A DNA stretch of 64,000 nucleotides, from NCBI GenBank assembly GCA_902557215.1, contig CACDZM010000003.1, forward strand, positions 62,001-126,000. Direction: 5' to 3'. Below are positions 45,201-56,337 of the stretch, piece after piece. Source of the DNA: an uncultured Pelagibacteraceae bacterium (GTDB lineage Bacteria; Pseudomonadota; Alphaproteobacteria; Pelagibacterales; Pelagibacteraceae). How positions within the stretch are numbered: the stretch's first letter is position 1; each line of letters starts with the position of its first letter. The notes under the pieces are model-generated. The model made no database searches. It saw only the letters and a program-made list of their open reading frames with translations, and had not been told where the DNA came from. The position numbers and the translations under genes are program-made.

Positions 45201-45509
45201 CTCAGCCTCCATTGCAATGTTAAGGGCAGTTTGACCACCCATAGTTGGAAGAATTGCATTTGGTTTTTCTTTTTTGAGAATTTTTTCTAAAACCTCTAGA
45301 GTAATAGGCTCAATATAGGTTTTATCAGCAACATCTGGATCTGTCATAATTGTTGCTGGATTTGAGTTAATTAAAACAACTTTATAACCTTCATCTTTTA
45401 ATGCCTTACAAGCCTGAGTACCAGAATAATCAAATTCGCAGGCTTGACCAATAATAATTGGACCCGCACCCACAACTAATATTTTCTTAAGATCTTTTCT
45501 TTTTGGCAT
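42285..45509 (-). CDS. carB: Carbamoyl-phosphate synthase large subunit
   Basis: 1074 aa; '[26 protein letters not shown]', '[14 protein letters not shown]', '[16 protein letters not shown]'. Confidence 0.98.
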   Translation of the reverse strand: MPKRKDLKKILVVGAGPIIIGQACEFDYSGTQACKALKDEGYKVVLINSNPATIMTDPDVADKTYIEPITLEVLEKILKKEKPNAILPTMGGQTALNIAMEAEKKGILKKHKIELIGANSNAIANAEDRKRFRKNMINIGLDLPKSEIVNNIKQASKVLKKIGLPTIIRPAFTLGGLGGGIAKNKKDYFKIIKNGLHESPVNQVLVEECLEGWKEFEMEVVRDKKDNCIIICSIENVDPMGIHTGDSVTVAPALTLTDKEYQVMRNASIACLRKIGVETGGSNVQFAINPKNGRMVIIEMNPRVSRSSALASKATGFPIAKVAAKLAVGYTLDELKNEITKITPASFEPTIDYVVTKIPRFTFEKFSTSPEVLGTSMKSVGEAMAIGRNFKESLQKALVSLETGFSGLDRIFNLNKKQIEKKLKDNIPNKILLIAEAIRKKIKLKKINNLSKIDPWFLNQIKEIIDNEIKIKNNGLPKNFNDFNQIKSMGFSDKKLSELSNLSENIVRKKRTALKILPVFKKVDTCAAEFKSFTPYMYSTYQRNFSINSECEADPSAKKKIIILGGGPNRIGQGIEFDYCCCQASFALKSVGFETVMINCNPETVSTDYDTSDRLYFEPLKEEYVFNIINREKDKGNLVGIITQFGGQTPIKLAKFLYDNNLPILGTQYSSIDLAEDRDRFRNLLEKLNLNQAKSGIAKTFKQAIEISEKIGLPLMVRPSYVLGGRAMEIVYEKSQLKNFVEEAFKAAEKNPILIDKFIDHAMEVDVDAISDGKQVHVAGIMQHIEEAGIHSGDSACSLPPISIKPFLIKEIERQTKSLALALKVKGFMNVQFAIKKDEIFVIEVNPRASRTVPFVSKAKGLPLAKIASRVMAGEKLSKFNLKDRSKGMFAVKEAVFPFNKFPKSDLLLGPEMKSTGEVMGFDKNFGMAYAKSQIASSNSLPTKGLAFLSLKNSHKDEGIVLAKELIKLEFALSATKGTAEYIQKHGMKCEIINKVSSGSPHIVDILDSKKIALVINTGGGNTEHRLNDAIALRRATLKNKVPYCTNMSTALACIEGIKSLKTKKLEVTSLQNV

Positions 45510-46680
45510 TCTTTCTCATGTTGTTAATAAATTCTTGAAATAAATAAACACTATCTTGTGGTCCTGGGTTTGATTCAGGATGATACTGAACTGAGAACAC
45601 AGGTTTATTCTTTAATCTTATTCCCTCTATACTCTTATCGAACAAAGATATATGTGTAATCTTAATATTTTTTGGTAAATTTTCTTTAACAACTTCAAAG
45701 CCATGATTTTGACTAGTAATTTCTACATTTTTATTAATTAAATTTTTAACAGGATGATTTGCTCCTCTATGTCCTAATTTCATTTTCTTTGTTTTACCTC
45801 CTAATGAAAGTGCAAGTATTTGATGACCTAGACAAATACCAAATAAAGGCATTTTCTTTTGAATAAGATTTTGAATAACTTGAATAGCATATCTTCCTGT
45901 TGCTGCTGGATCGCCTGGTCCATTAGATAAAAAGACACCATTAGGTTTAAGAGCCAAAATTCTTTCTGCAGATGTTTTACAAGGAACTACTGTAACTTTA
46001 CAATTGAAATCAGAAAAATATCTTAAAATATTTTTTTTTATTCCATAGTCTATTGCTACTACATGAAATGAATTTCTATTATTTTTTCTATAACCGTGTT
46101 CTTTTTTCCAAGTTCTAAGTCCCTTCCAAATATAATTTTTTTGTGTAGTGACTTTTTCTGCGAGATCTAAATTTTTTAATCCACTCCATTTTATTGTAGA
46201 GTTAGTAAGTTTATTAATGTTAAATTTACCTTTCTTTGAGTAAGCAATGGTTCCTTTTGGGGCACCTTTATCTCTGATGAAATTCGTTAAACTCCTTGTA
46301 TCAAGTCCAGTAATTCCAACTATCTTGTTTTTTTTTAACCAAGCATCTAAGTGTTGAAAGGATCTATAGTTTGATGGTGAGGTAATTTCAGAGTTAAAAA
46401 TTACTCCTTTTGTCCATATTTTATCAGCCTCAAAATCTTCTTTGTTGGTTCCCACATTTCCAATATGAGGAAAGGTGAAGTTAATTATTTGCCCTGCGTA
46501 AGAAGGATCAGACATTATCTCTTGGTATCCTGTTAACGAAGTATTAAAACAAACTTCGCCAGTTGCTTCTCCTTGGTATCCAATACCAATTCCCTTAAAT
46601 AATCTTTTATTTTCAAGAACTAAAATACCTGTATAATTTTGTGAATTTTTAAAGTGATTTTTTTTTACTTTTTTGATCAA
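45487..46680 (-). CDS. carA: Carbamoyl-phosphate synthase small subunit
   Basis: '[26 protein letters not shown]', '[34 protein letters not shown]', '[14 protein letters not shown]'. Confidence 0.97.
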   Translation of the reverse strand: MIKKVKKNHFKNSQNYTGILVLENKRLFKGIGIGYQGEATGEVCFNTSLTGYQEIMSDPSYAGQIINFTFPHIGNVGTNKEDFEADKIWTKGVIFNSEITSPSNYRSFQHLDAWLKKNKIVGITGLDTRSLTNFIRDKGAPKGTIAYSKKGKFNINKLTNSTIKWSGLKNLDLAEKVTTQKNYIWKGLRTWKKEHGYRKNNRNSFHVVAIDYGIKKNILRYFSDFNCKVTVVPCKTSAERILALKPNGVFLSNGPGDPAATGRYAIQVIQNLIQKKMPLFGICLGHQILALSLGGKTKKMKLGHRGANHPVKNLINKNVEITSQNHGFEVVKENLPKNIKITHISLFDKSIEGIRLKNKPVFSVQYHPESNPGPQDSVYLFQEFINNMRKNAKKKRS

Positions 46681-46805
46681 TTACAACTCATAAGTTAAAG
46701 GTCTATACAATAATTGATTTATTATCGCAACAGAGATGTATTATAAAATTGTAAAAAAACAATTTTTCTTTTGAAGAATTTTATCTTTAAAGTAGATTAA
46801 AAACT

Positions 46806-47267
46806 ATGTCATTAAAAGTAACGATAGAAACAGAATATAAAAATGCGCTTAAATCTCAAGACAAGAATAAAATATCAACTTATAGGTTAATTTTATCATC
46901 AATCAAGGATCTTGATATAATAAATCGATCTGGTCCTAACAAAAAAGAGACAGATGACGAGGACATAAAAAAATTATTAAAAAAAATGATGAAACAAAGA
47001 GCCGAATCAATTGAAATTTATAAGAAAAATAATAGATCCGATTTATTAGAGATTGAGCAGAATGAATTTAATATTCTATCAAGTTTTCTTCCAAAACAAC
47101 TTAATGAAGAAGACACTAAAAAAATATGTGAGAAAATTATTTCTAAGGTAGGCGCAAACTCTATTAAAGATATGGGAAAAGTAATGGGAGAACTAAAAAA
47201 ACAACATGCGGATGAAATTGATTTTTCAAAAGCTGGAACTTTATTAAAAGAATTGTTAAATAAATAA
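46806..47267 (+). CDS. GatB/YqeY domain protein
   Basis: 'YRLILSSIKDLDI', 'LLKKMMKQRAESIEIYKKNNRSDLLEIEQNEFNILSSFLPKQL', 'DMGKVMGELKK'. Confidence 0.93.
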   Translation: MSLKVTIETEYKNALKSQDKNKISTYRLILSSIKDLDIINRSGPNKKETDDEDIKKLLKKMMKQRAESIEIYKKNNRSDLLEIEQNEFNILSSFLPKQLNEEDTKKICEKIISKVGANSIKDMGKVMGELKKQHADEIDFSKAGTLLKELLNK

Positions 47268-49042
47268 TGAAATACCCAAAAGAATATTTAGATGAAATTA
47301 AAACACGTTTAAAAGTTTCTAGTGTTGTTTCAAAAGTTGTAGCTTTAAAAAAAAGGGGAAAAGAGTTCGTTGGACTTTCACCCTTTAAAAATGAAAAAAC
47401 ACCGTCTTTCACCGTAAATGATGAAAAAGAATTTTTTCATTGTTTTGCAACTTCTGAGCATGGAAATATTTTTGATTTTGTCATGAAAACTCAAAATTTA
47501 AGATTTGGAGAAGCAGTAAAATATCTTGCTAATATTGCTGGAATGCAACCTTATCTGTTTACAAAACAAGATGAAGAAAGAGAAAAAAAATTGAAAGAAT
47601 ATTTATTAATTTATAGTAAGTATGTTGATTTTTACCATAATGGATTATTAAAAAATGAAAAATACTCAAACGCCAGAGAATATCTTAAAAATAGATCATT
47701 AGGCAAAGGTGAAGTTAAAAAATTTAAAATTGGTTTTATTGAAAAAAATCCAGGTTTTTTTGAAAAACTAAAACAAGAATTTAGTGAAAAAACATTGTTA
47801 GAAAGTGGTCTATTTTATTTTGATGAAAAGAAAAATACATATGTTGAAAGATTTAGAGGAAGATTAATATTTCCAATAAATAATATTTCTGGTCAACCAA
47901 TTGCTTTAGGTGGAAGAATAATTGAAAGTTTGGATTATTTGGCAAAATATATTAATTCACCTGAGACTACTTTTTTTAAAAAGGGTTCTAATCTCTATAA
48001 TTTAGATTTAGCTAGAAAATTATCTAATAAGTTAGATCATATTTTTTTAGTAGAGGGATATATGGATGTAGTTGGATTAAGTAAAAATGGAATTGAAAAT
48101 GCTGTTGCAAATCTTGGTACTTCTCTAACTGATAAACAAATTTTAACGCTAAATCAGTTTTTTGATGATATAATAATTTGTTTTGATGGCGACGAAAGTG
48201 GATATAAAGCTGCTTTGCGTGCTGCAGAAAACTCTATTAGAGAATTAAAACCTGAGAAACAAATATCTTTTTTATTTTTACCCAACAAAGAAGATCCAGA
48301 TAGCTTTGTTAATAAGAATGGCAAAAATTATTTCTTAGAATTTTCTAAAAAAAGTAAATTATCTATTCATCAATTTATTTTTAGTCATTATAAAAAACAA
48401 ACTGGAGATGACCCTTCTTCATTAGCGTTGTTTGAGAAAAAACTTAGATCTATAGCAAATACGATTAAGGATAGTTTTATTAAAAAATATGTTCTTGAGT
48501 ATTTTTTAGAAAAAATTGCTGAGTTAACACCACACTCTAATTTATATAAAAAAAAGTTTTATGTTAAAAAAGCAACACCATTAGAAATTACTAAAAAACA
48601 TTTTAATGAGAGTCAATCATTAACAGGTGTTGAACTTAAGGAATTTTCTTTATTATATTTAATAATGAATAATCTCGATCTATTACAATCAAATATATTT
48701 TTAATCGAAAATATAAAGTTATTTACTGAGATAAACAGAAAAATCTTAAAAGCAATTATTCTAAAATTAAAATCTGGGGGAAAGATATCTATTAATGATT
48801 TACATTTAGATCAGCAACTTTTAGACAAAATTAATAAATTTGCTCCAATAAAATATATTTTAAATTCCAAGTCTAAAAATGATCACCAAATTTTCGAGTT
48901 TTTAGAGGATATTAAAAGAGACCTTGTTAACTATGACTTAGAATTTAGAATCCAGGAATTAGAATCGAAGTTTTCTGAGGATATGAGTGAAGCAACATTT
49001 AATGAGCTAAAAGAGCTCAAAAAAGAGAAAAATATCAATTAA
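47267..49042 (+). CDS. dnaG: DNA primase
   Basis: 'SPFKNEKTPSFTVNDEKEFFHCF', 'GRLIFPINNISGQPIALGGRI', TOPRIM 'VEGYMDVVGL...IICFDGDESGYKAALRA'. Confidence 0.96.
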   Translation: MKYPKEYLDEIKTRLKVSSVVSKVVALKKRGKEFVGLSPFKNEKTPSFTVNDEKEFFHCFATSEHGNIFDFVMKTQNLRFGEAVKYLANIAGMQPYLFTKQDEEREKKLKEYLLIYSKYVDFYHNGLLKNEKYSNAREYLKNRSLGKGEVKKFKIGFIEKNPGFFEKLKQEFSEKTLLESGLFYFDEKKNTYVERFRGRLIFPINNISGQPIALGGRIIESLDYLAKYINSPETTFFKKGSNLYNLDLARKLSNKLDHIFLVEGYMDVVGLSKNGIENAVANLGTSLTDKQILTLNQFFDDIIICFDGDESGYKAALRAAENSIRELKPEKQISFLFLPNKEDPDSFVNKNGKNYFLEFSKKSKLSIHQFIFSHYKKQTGDDPSSLALFEKKLRSIANTIKDSFIKKYVLEYFLEKIAELTPHSNLYKKKFYVKKATPLEITKKHFNESQSLTGVELKEFSLLYLIMNNLDLLQSNIFLIENIKLFTEINRKILKAIILKLKSGGKISINDLHLDQQLLDKINKFAPIKYILNSKSKNDHQIFEFLEDIKRDLVNYDLEFRIQELESKFSEDMSEATFNELKELKKEKNIN

Positions 49043-49108
49043 TTTTTAAAAATTAGTAATGGATTTTTGTAGATTTGATATTATATAAGACTTCCTAACA
49101 ATATTGCT

Positions 49109-50926
49109 GTGGAAAGAATTATTACAAAATCATTTGCTAGATTGATGGGTCGTGGCACTCATAGAGGTTTTATTACCTATGAGGAGTTAAGTAAATCGCT
49201 TGGCAAAAGGAATCTGTCTGATGAAAATTTGGCTCAAGCCTTCATTCATATTCTCGATGAAAAAGTTACATTAGTAGAAAAAAAATCTGATTTTAAAGCC
49301 TTAAGAAAAAAAGAAAACTCTGCAAAGGAGGAAGGTAAAACAATTGATAAAAGCGATGATCCTATCAGAATGTATTTACGAGAAATGGGAGGTGTTGAGT
49401 TACTTTCCCGAGAGGGGGAAATTGCAATCGCAAAAAGAATTGAAGCTGGAAAAGATATAATGTTAATAGCTTTATCCCAAAGTCCAATAACAGCCCAACA
49501 ATTTTTTGAGTGGAATGAAAAATTACAAAAAGACGAAATTTTAGTCAGAGAAATAATTGATATCGATACTAATTACATGGAAGACGAGTCAACTGGACAA
49601 AGTGCAAAACAAAAAAATTCAGGTGATGATGATAATGCTAGTGACGATACAGATGAGGATTTTAATCCTACTCTTGCTGCAATGGAAACAGAAATAAAGC
49701 CAAAAGTTTTAAAAACTGTAAATACTTTGAATAAAGAATATAATAAATTAATTAAATACCAAAAAGAGAAACTAGATTGTCTTTTAAACTCTAAAAATTT
49801 TTCATCATCAAAAGAGAGAACTTACGAAAAAATTATTAATGATATATTGGAAAATATCAAAACCTTACAACTCTCTCCGTCAGTTCTAGAAGATCTAGTA
49901 CAGAAACACTATTCTGAAAATAAAAAGATTATCTCTTTAGAGGGAAATTTACTGAGATTAGCAATGGACCAAAAAATTTCTAGAAATGAGTTCATAAAAT
50001 TTTATATAGGAAATGAAATAAATCCAAATTTAAAAAAATTCTTAGATACAAATCAAGATTGGAAGAAGTTTTTTGCTAAAAACAAAAATGAATTTATGAA
50101 CATTAGAGAAAGATTAATAGAGATTAGTCATAAACTTGGAATCTCAGTAACAGACTATAAAAAATTAGTGAGCAGAATACAAAAAGGAGAAAAAGAGTCA
50201 CGTATAGCAAAGAAGGAAATGGTTGAAGCTAATTTAAGGCTAGTTATTTCCATAGCAAAAAAATATACAAACAGGGGTCTACAGTTTTTGGATTTAATTC
50301 AAGAGGGAAATATAGGTCTAATGAAAGCGGTTGATAAATTTGAGTACCGTAGAGGTTACAAATTCTCAACGTATGCAACTTGGTGGATTAGACAAGCTAT
50401 TACCAGATCTATAGCTGATCAAGCGAGAACAATAAGAATTCCTGTTCACATGATCGAAACAATTAATAAAATTGTTAGAACACAAAGATTAATTTTAAGT
50501 GAGTTTGGCAGAGAAGCCACTCCAGAAGAATTAGCAAAAAAACTTAGAATGCCACTTGATAAAGTAAGAAAGGTTTTGAAAATATCAAAAGAACCAGTTT
50601 CATTAGAAAAACCAGTTGGAGACGAGGAAGATAGTAGTTTAGGTGATTTTATTGAAGACACTAAAGCTTTAGCTCCATTGGAGCAAGCGATCAAATCAAA
50701 TCTTGGTGAAGCTACAACAAAAATTTTATCAACTCTCACACCAAGAGAAGAAAGGGTTTTAAGAATGAGATTTGGTGTAGGTATGAACACTGATCATACC
50801 CTAGAAGAGGTAGGGCTTCAGTTTTCTGTAACCAGAGAACGTATAAGACAAATTGAGGCTAAAGCTTTAAGAAAATTAAAACACCCAAGCAGATCAAAAC
50901 AGTTAAAAAGCTTTTTAGAGAGTTGA
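49109..50926 (+). CDS. rpoD: RNA polymerase sigma factor RpoD (GTG start)
   Basis: '[29 protein letters not shown]', '[42 protein letters not shown]', '[30 protein letters not shown]'. Confidence 0.97.
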   Translation: MERIITKSFARLMGRGTHRGFITYEELSKSLGKRNLSDENLAQAFIHILDEKVTLVEKKSDFKALRKKENSAKEEGKTIDKSDDPIRMYLREMGGVELLSREGEIAIAKRIEAGKDIMLIALSQSPITAQQFFEWNEKLQKDEILVREIIDIDTNYMEDESTGQSAKQKNSGDDDNASDDTDEDFNPTLAAMETEIKPKVLKTVNTLNKEYNKLIKYQKEKLDCLLNSKNFSSSKERTYEKIINDILENIKTLQLSPSVLEDLVQKHYSENKKIISLEGNLLRLAMDQKISRNEFIKFYIGNEINPNLKKFLDTNQDWKKFFAKNKNEFMNIRERLIEISHKLGISVTDYKKLVSRIQKGEKESRIAKKEMVEANLRLVISIAKKYTNRGLQFLDLIQEGNIGLMKAVDKFEYRRGYKFSTYATWWIRQAITRSIADQARTIRIPVHMIETINKIVRTQRLILSEFGREATPEELAKKLRMPLDKVRKVLKISKEPVSLEKPVGDEEDSSLGDFIEDTKALAPLEQAIKSNLGEATTKILSTLTPREERVLRMRFGVGMNTDHTLEEVGLQFSVTRERIRQIEAKALRKLKHPSRSKQLKSFLES

Positions 50927-50936
50927 TGCTTTTTAA

Positions 50937-52163
50937 ATGAATTTAATAATTAGAGAAAATTTTTTCTTCTTTTTATTCTTTTTTTTACCGATTTCTATAA
51001 TCATAGGTCCAACAGTTTCTTTAATTAATATTATCGTATTAACTTTATTTTTTTTGATATTTTTTGTATTTCAAAAAAAGATAGACTTTATAAACCACAT
51101 TTCTATCAAATTAATATTAATTTTATATCTTTATTTAATTTTCAATTCTTTCATTTCACAAAATTATGAAATTGGATTATTAAGAAATTTTGGGTTTATA
51201 AGATTAATAATACTTTTTATTTTTATAAATTATTTTTTTTTCTATTATAACAAAGAAAAAAAACTTTTTGATTTATGGAGTTTAATTATTTTAGCTTTAC
51301 TAATTGACGTTTTTGTTGAATATTTTTTTGGTACAAATTTATTTGGATGGGGTGCTCCTGATCAACCTTATGGTTACAGAATAACAAGTTTTTTTAAAAA
51401 CGAGCCTATAGTTGGAGCTTATTTGGCTAGTTTTGTTTTTCTAATATTTGGGCACTTTTTAAGGGATAATAAAAAAGGATTTGCGTTTTTATTTCTTTTA
51501 GTTGTCTTTTTAGCCATAATTTGCACTGGAGAAAGGTCTAACACCATCAAGGTATTTTTAGGAATTATAATTTACTTTTTCTTTTTAGATTTTTTAAAAA
51601 TTAAAACAAAATTATTTATAATCTTATTATTTTTTTCTGCCTTTGGAGCAATATTAAGTCAATCACAATATTTAAAATCAAGATATGTTGGTCAATTTCA
51701 TAGTGATTTTTCAAGTAAAGAAAGGTTTGAAAAATTTAAAGAAAAAAATCTTTACATCAGATTGTATAAATCTGGATATTCAGTTTTTAGAAATTATCCT
51801 ATTTTTGGTGTGGGTAATAAGAATTATAGGATTGAAACATGTAAAGAGGACACTAATAATAAAAATTTAGATTACGTCTGTTTAACTCATCCTCATCAAC
51901 TATACTTCGAACTATTATCTGAACATGGTTTGCTCGGATCCATTTTGATATTAGGTATATTTTTTTTTTTAATGTTTAAAATCCTAAAATCAATTATTTT
52001 ATCAAGGAATTATATCCAAATTGGAGCGTTTATTTTTGTTTTGATAAATTTTACACCAATTTTACCAAGTGGATCTTTTTTTAGTGATTTCAATATTACT
52101 TTGTTTTGGATAAATTTTTCTATAATGTTTGCTTGTAATAAAAAAACAAATATTTTTGCATAA
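50937..52163 (+). CDS. O-antigen ligase/polymerase-like membrane protein (Wzy/WaaL type)
   Basis: Many TM helices; 'GERSNTIKVFLGI', 'FGVGNKNYR', 'LTHPHQLYFELLSEHGLLGSILIL'. Confidence 0.85.
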   Translation: MNLIIRENFFFFLFFFLPISIIIGPTVSLINIIVLTLFFLIFFVFQKKIDFINHISIKLILILYLYLIFNSFISQNYEIGLLRNFGFIRLIILFIFINYFFFYYNKEKKLFDLWSLIILALLIDVFVEYFFGTNLFGWGAPDQPYGYRITSFFKNEPIVGAYLASFVFLIFGHFLRDNKKGFAFLFLLVVFLAIICTGERSNTIKVFLGIIIYFFFLDFLKIKTKLFIILLFFSAFGAILSQSQYLKSRYVGQFHSDFSSKERFEKFKEKNLYIRLYKSGYSVFRNYPIFGVGNKNYRIETCKEDTNNKNLDYVCLTHPHQLYFELLSEHGLLGSILILGIFFFLMFKILKSIILSRNYIQIGAFIFVLINFTPILPSGSFFSDFNITLFWINFSIMFACNKKTNIFA

Positions 52164-52196
52164 AATTATTTTTATTATGTTTATATATGTTTTTTT

Positions 52197-52271
52197 GGGC
52201 CGTTAGCTCAATAGTAGAGTACTGCATTGACATTGCAGGGGTAGTTGGAGCGTAACCAACACGGCCCACCA
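52197..52271 (+). tRNA. tRNA-Val (anticodon GAC), CCA encoded, atypical D- and T-loops
   Basis: GGGCCGT/ACGGCCC acceptor, CTGCA-TTGACAT-TGCAG anticodon arm, GTTGG-AGCGTAA-CCAAC T-arm, ACCA end. Confidence 0.85.
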
Positions 52272-52375
52272 ATGAAAGTAAATATTTTTAACTTAAAAAT
52301 TAATCAGTTGCAGAAAATAGCTATTTCAATATACATCTAAAAAAAACTAAAGTCATTTAACTTAAACAAAATTTT

Positions 52376-53080
52376 ATGAATAAAACTTTGGTAGTTGTTT
52401 TTTGCTATAATGTTGAGAAAAATATAAAGAGTATTTTAAAGAAAATTAAAAAATATTCTTTAAATAGTAAAAGAGACTTTTTATTTATTGATGATTGTTC
52501 AACTGATAATACGAAGAAAATACTCAAATTAAGAAAGATAAAAAATTCTAAGACAATTACAAATAAATATAATCAAGGATTCGGACTGAATTATAAATTT
52601 AGCATTAAGTATTCGATTACCAAAGGGTATAAAAAAATTATATTTCTCCATGGTGATGATCAATATCCAGCTCAAAAGGTACCTAATCTAGAAAAACAAT
52701 TAGATTATTCGGATTTATGTTATGGCTCAAGAAGCCTTTATAACAAAAGTATGAAAACTAATATGCCAGTTTTAAGATATATAGCAAATATAATACTAAC
52801 TAAATTTATAAATATTTTATTAAATAATGACTCGACTGAATACTTTAGTGGATTCAGAGGTTTAAGTGTTGAAAGTTTAAAAGATCTAAAACTTAAAAAT
52901 TTTGCTGATAGCTGGATTATAGAACAGCAAATACATTTCTATTTTATTAATAAAAATAAAAGAATAAAAGAAATCAAAATTCCTACAGTTTACCACAAGA
53001 CGCAGGAGTCAAATATCCCACCATTTAGCTATGTATTTTCAGTGATAATAAATACGATTCGATTTGCATTTAGATATTAA
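52376..53080 (+). CDS. Glycosyltransferase family 2
   Basis: 'LVVVFCYNVEKNIKSILKKI', 'FLFIDDCSTDNT', 'IIFLHGDDQYPAQKVP'. Confidence 0.88.
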   Translation: MNKTLVVVFCYNVEKNIKSILKKIKKYSLNSKRDFLFIDDCSTDNTKKILKLRKIKNSKTITNKYNQGFGLNYKFSIKYSITKGYKKIIFLHGDDQYPAQKVPNLEKQLDYSDLCYGSRSLYNKSMKTNMPVLRYIANIILTKFINILLNNDSTEYFSGFRGLSVESLKDLKLKNFADSWIIEQQIHFYFINKNKRIKEIKIPTVYHKTQESNIPPFSYVFSVIINTIRFAFRY

Positions 53081-54105
53081 AATTCTCTTTTTGCATATTT
53101 TTTAAACATTTTTAAACCCTCTGTGACTTTGATAGAAGGAATATAATTAAATTCATCTTTTAAATTTGATACATCTGGGCATCTTCTTAGTGGTTCGTTT
53201 CGAGGATAATTTTTTGGATATTCAATATTTTTAATCTTAATTGATTTTTCACCCATAACTTTTTTAATTTTTTTTGCTAGTTTGTAAGCGCTTATTTCCT
53301 CATTAGAATTACCAATGTTATAAACAAATTTCTTTCCTAAAAAGCATACATTTATAATTTGGGGAATAGCATCTATTATATGACAGTAAGTTCGAGTTTG
53401 ATTACCATTAGAGAAAGGAAATATTTTTTTCTTATTAATAGCAGTATAAAAAAATTGTGGTATTACTCTTTTGTCATTTTTTTTCATTCCATTACCATAA
53501 AAGTTAAATGGCCGTATTATTTTGCAGTTTAAATTAAATTGGTTTTTATAGATATAGGTATAAGTCTCACCAGCTCTTTTACTTTCATCGTAGCAAGACC
53601 TATCACTAATACTTGAAACTTTTCCCTCGTAAGTTTCTTTTGTTGGAATATTTTTTATATCTGGGTTTCCGTAAATTTCACTTGAGCTAAAAAAAACAAA
53701 TTTACTTTTTTTTCTTAACGAAAAATCTAAGAAAATTTTGCATAATTCACTATTCAAATAAAATGTCTCTAAGGGCTTTAACTTATAAAAGACCGGGGAA
53801 GGAATTCCCGCTAAATGTATTACTAAATCAATAGGTTTATTTAGATTAAACTTTACCAACTTGAATAAATCTTTTTTATAGAAATAGAAATTTTTTTTAT
53901 TTGTATTTTTAAAAAACTTAGGCTTGATAATATCTAACCCATAAATTTTAAATTTTTTCTCAAATTTTTCATTTAACAAAGTGTTAATTAAGTAATTTCC
54001 TATAAATCCCGAACATCCAGTTATTAAGATATTTTTGATTTTATTTTTTTTTAAAAATAAGAAATTAATTTTTTGACAAATTATATCTAAAGATTTCTGA
54101 TCCAT
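53077..54105 (-). CDS. NAD-dependent sugar-nucleotide epimerase/dehydratase (SDR)
   Basis: 'NILITGCSGFIGNYLINTLL', 'VIHLAGIPSP', 'SSSEIYG', 'YDESKRAGE'. Confidence 0.92.
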   Translation of the reverse strand: MDQKSLDIICQKINFLFLKKNKIKNILITGCSGFIGNYLINTLLNEKFEKKFKIYGLDIIKPKFFKNTNKKNFYFYKKDLFKLVKFNLNKPIDLVIHLAGIPSPVFYKLKPLETFYLNSELCKIFLDFSLRKKSKFVFFSSSEIYGNPDIKNIPTKETYEGKVSSISDRSCYDESKRAGETYTYIYKNQFNLNCKIIRPFNFYGNGMKKNDKRVIPQFFYTAINKKKIFPFSNGNQTRTYCHIIDAIPQIINVCFLGKKFVYNIGNSNEEISAYKLAKKIKKVMGEKSIKIKNIEYPKNYPRNEPLRRCPDVSNLKDEFNYIPSIKVTEGLKMFKKYAKREF

Positions 54106-55356
54106 TTATCTATATATCTTAAATTTTGGAAGCATTAAAATGTATTTAGTTTTTTTTGGTAAATTTTTCGCTTTCCACTTATTTTTTATTTCTTTAAATA
54201 AATGCCAGGCAAATATAATTATTATATCGGGCTTTTTTTTTATTAAAATTTTACTATCTACGATTTTTATGCTCGTACCGGCAATATAATTGTTTAATTT
54301 TAATGATGTTGGTTGCTCTGCTATGTAACTAAGTTTATCTTTTAAGAATGAAAAATAATTAAGTATTACAGAAGCTCTTGCAGGGAAAGCCTTGCCAATT
54401 ATCGATAATTTAGGATTTTTATTTAAAAAATTCTGCAAATCAATTTTAGCTTTCTCTATTTTCTCTTTAAAACTTATATAAGTACTTAATTCATCTAATT
54501 TTGATTTTTTTTCTTTATCTAAAATCTGCTTAATATTTTTTGAAATCTTGAGTTTCTTTTTTCCAAAATGTGCTTGTATATTTCCATTATATCTCTCAGT
54601 GGTATAAGCATCTACTATGTTTAATTTGTAATATTTCATTAATTTAATTAAACTTTTAAGAGAATATGTTCTTAAATGTTCGTGGTAAAAACTATCAAAC
54701 TGAACTTTTTCAACTATATCTTTCAAATAATGATTTTCTAGAACAAAAATTCCATTTTTTGATAGCAACACATTTACAGCTTTAATAAATTCTTTTAGTT
54801 CACCTGTATGTGCAAAAACATTTGTTGTAGTAATTAATTTTGCTTTTCCAAATTTTCTTAATATTTTATTTGCAGACTTTGTATTAAAAAAATCCTGAAA
54901 AGTTTTTATTCCACCTTTTTTAGCATAAAAAATTGTGTTTGTTGGCTCTACGCCAACTAAATTCCAATACCCTAATTTCTTGAATGACTTTAATAAAGTT
55001 CCATCGCTACAACCAATATCTACTATAAGGTCATCTTTTTCTAATTTATATAAACTAACTAATTTTTTCGCTAAATCGAATAAATTTTTTTCAACTGTTT
55101 TTGATATGCCAGGGATGTAGTGATAATTTTTATTGTATAATTTTTTATCACCAACTATGAAATTATTTTGTAGTAGTCTACAAGATTTACATAAGTATAT
55201 TTTAATAGGATAAATTGTTGCTGGTAAGTTTTTATTTTTTTCGACCAATAGATCATCCGCCAAAGGCTGAAAACCTAAGTCAATTACAAGATTAATATTC
55301 TTAGAATTACATATTTGACAAAAATTTATAAACCCTTCCTTAAAAGTATGTTTCAT
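54106..55356 (-). CDS. Sugar C-methyltransferase-like SAM enzyme with N-terminal zinc-binding domain
   Basis: 'CQICNSKNINLVIDLGFQPLADDLL', 'YLCKSCRLLQ', 'IVDIGCSDGTLLKSF', 'FDSFYHEHLRTYSLKSL'. Confidence 0.86.
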   Translation of the reverse strand: MKHTFKEGFINFCQICNSKNINLVIDLGFQPLADDLLVEKNKNLPATIYPIKIYLCKSCRLLQNNFIVGDKKLYNKNYHYIPGISKTVEKNLFDLAKKLVSLYKLEKDDLIVDIGCSDGTLLKSFKKLGYWNLVGVEPTNTIFYAKKGGIKTFQDFFNTKSANKILRKFGKAKLITTTNVFAHTGELKEFIKAVNVLLSKNGIFVLENHYLKDIVEKVQFDSFYHEHLRTYSLKSLIKLMKYYKLNIVDAYTTERYNGNIQAHFGKKKLKISKNIKQILDKEKKSKLDELSTYISFKEKIEKAKIDLQNFLNKNPKLSIIGKAFPARASVILNYFSFLKDKLSYIAEQPTSLKLNNYIAGTSIKIVDSKILIKKKPDIIIIFAWHLFKEIKNKWKAKNLPKKTKYILMLPKFKIYR

Positions 55357-56300
55357 TTTAGCTTTGTATTTATGTGCTTAATAATCTTAAAAGTTTTATA
55401 GGTTAGAAATTTATTTCTAGCAACATAATTTTTTGAAAAATAAAATTTTAAATTTGAATATATGTTTACTAAAGTATTTAGTCTAGAATCTTTTTGTACA
55501 ATTTTTTTTTGTGTAAAAATTTTTTTACCATCCAAAAATATTTTAAAATTAGAAAGCCATTTTCTTGTATTATTTTCAAGTAACAAATTGTTTTGATTAA
55601 AATTGGTATTTAATAAATGTTTATTCTCATTTGACTTATTACTAATAATTAGTTTTGATTTTTCTCTGTTTAAACTGAATATTAATTCTAAATAAATCGG
55701 ATTTCTATTATATATAATTTTTCTTCCGATTCTTTTAAACTTTACGTTTTTATAAATATTTACAATATTAAATATAGCATGTGGAAGATAATAATTAATT
55801 AATCCTCCGCCACTCTTTGCCTTTATTTTCCAAGTTTTTTTTTTATTAACAAAATATGCTTGTTTAAATAACCATTGATATTCAAAAGAAATTATTTTTT
55901 TTTTCGTTTTATTTATTTTTTTTTTATATATGGTCCAATTTTTTTCAAATGAAAATATAAAATTAGTTAAAAATAAAACATCTTTTGGGAACTTTTTAAT
56001 TACCTTAATGGAGTCATCTAGAAGAGGTTTCTCTAATAATAAAAGTTTAGGAAAAATTTTTTTTTTAAAAAAATAATTTAAGATTTCATTTTGAACTTTT
56101 GGTGTAGTAGCTATTGAAATCATATCAAAATTATTTTGATCGATTGCTATTTTAAAGTTGTCATATTTGGTAATTGATTTCAAATTTTTTTTACTGTAAA
56201 TATTTGGACTACATATGCTAATGTGCTTAAATTTTTTTGATTTGATCGCTGCTTTACAGTGATTTAATCCAAAATTTGAACCTATTATTAATAAATTCAT
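55353..56300 (-). CDS. Gfo/Idh/MocA-like oxidoreductase (divergent)
   Basis: 'LLIIGSNFGLNHCKAAIKS', 'MISIATTPKVQNEIL', 'LLEKPLLDDS', 'SGGGLINYYLPHAIF'. Confidence 0.78.
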   Translation of the reverse strand: MNLLIIGSNFGLNHCKAAIKSKKFKHISICSPNIYSKKNLKSITKYDNFKIAIDQNNFDMISIATTPKVQNEILNYFFKKKIFPKLLLLEKPLLDDSIKVIKKFPKDVLFLTNFIFSFEKNWTIYKKKINKTKKKIISFEYQWLFKQAYFVNKKKTWKIKAKSGGGLINYYLPHAIFNIVNIYKNVKFKRIGRKIIYNRNPIYLELIFSLNREKSKLIISNKSNENKHLLNTNFNQNNLLLENNTRKWLSNFKIFLDGKKIFTQKKIVQKDSRLNTLVNIYSNLKFYFSKNYVARNKFLTYKTFKIIKHINTKLK

Positions 56301-56337
56301 TTTTTTATATTTTCATAAAATGTTTTGCAAAAAACAT

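Noticed and set aside
46745-46766. AT-only hairpin AAAATTGT-A6-ACAATTTT between carA and yqeY
   Set aside because: Such dyads are expected by chance at this composition, and the pair is divergent so a terminator makes no sense.
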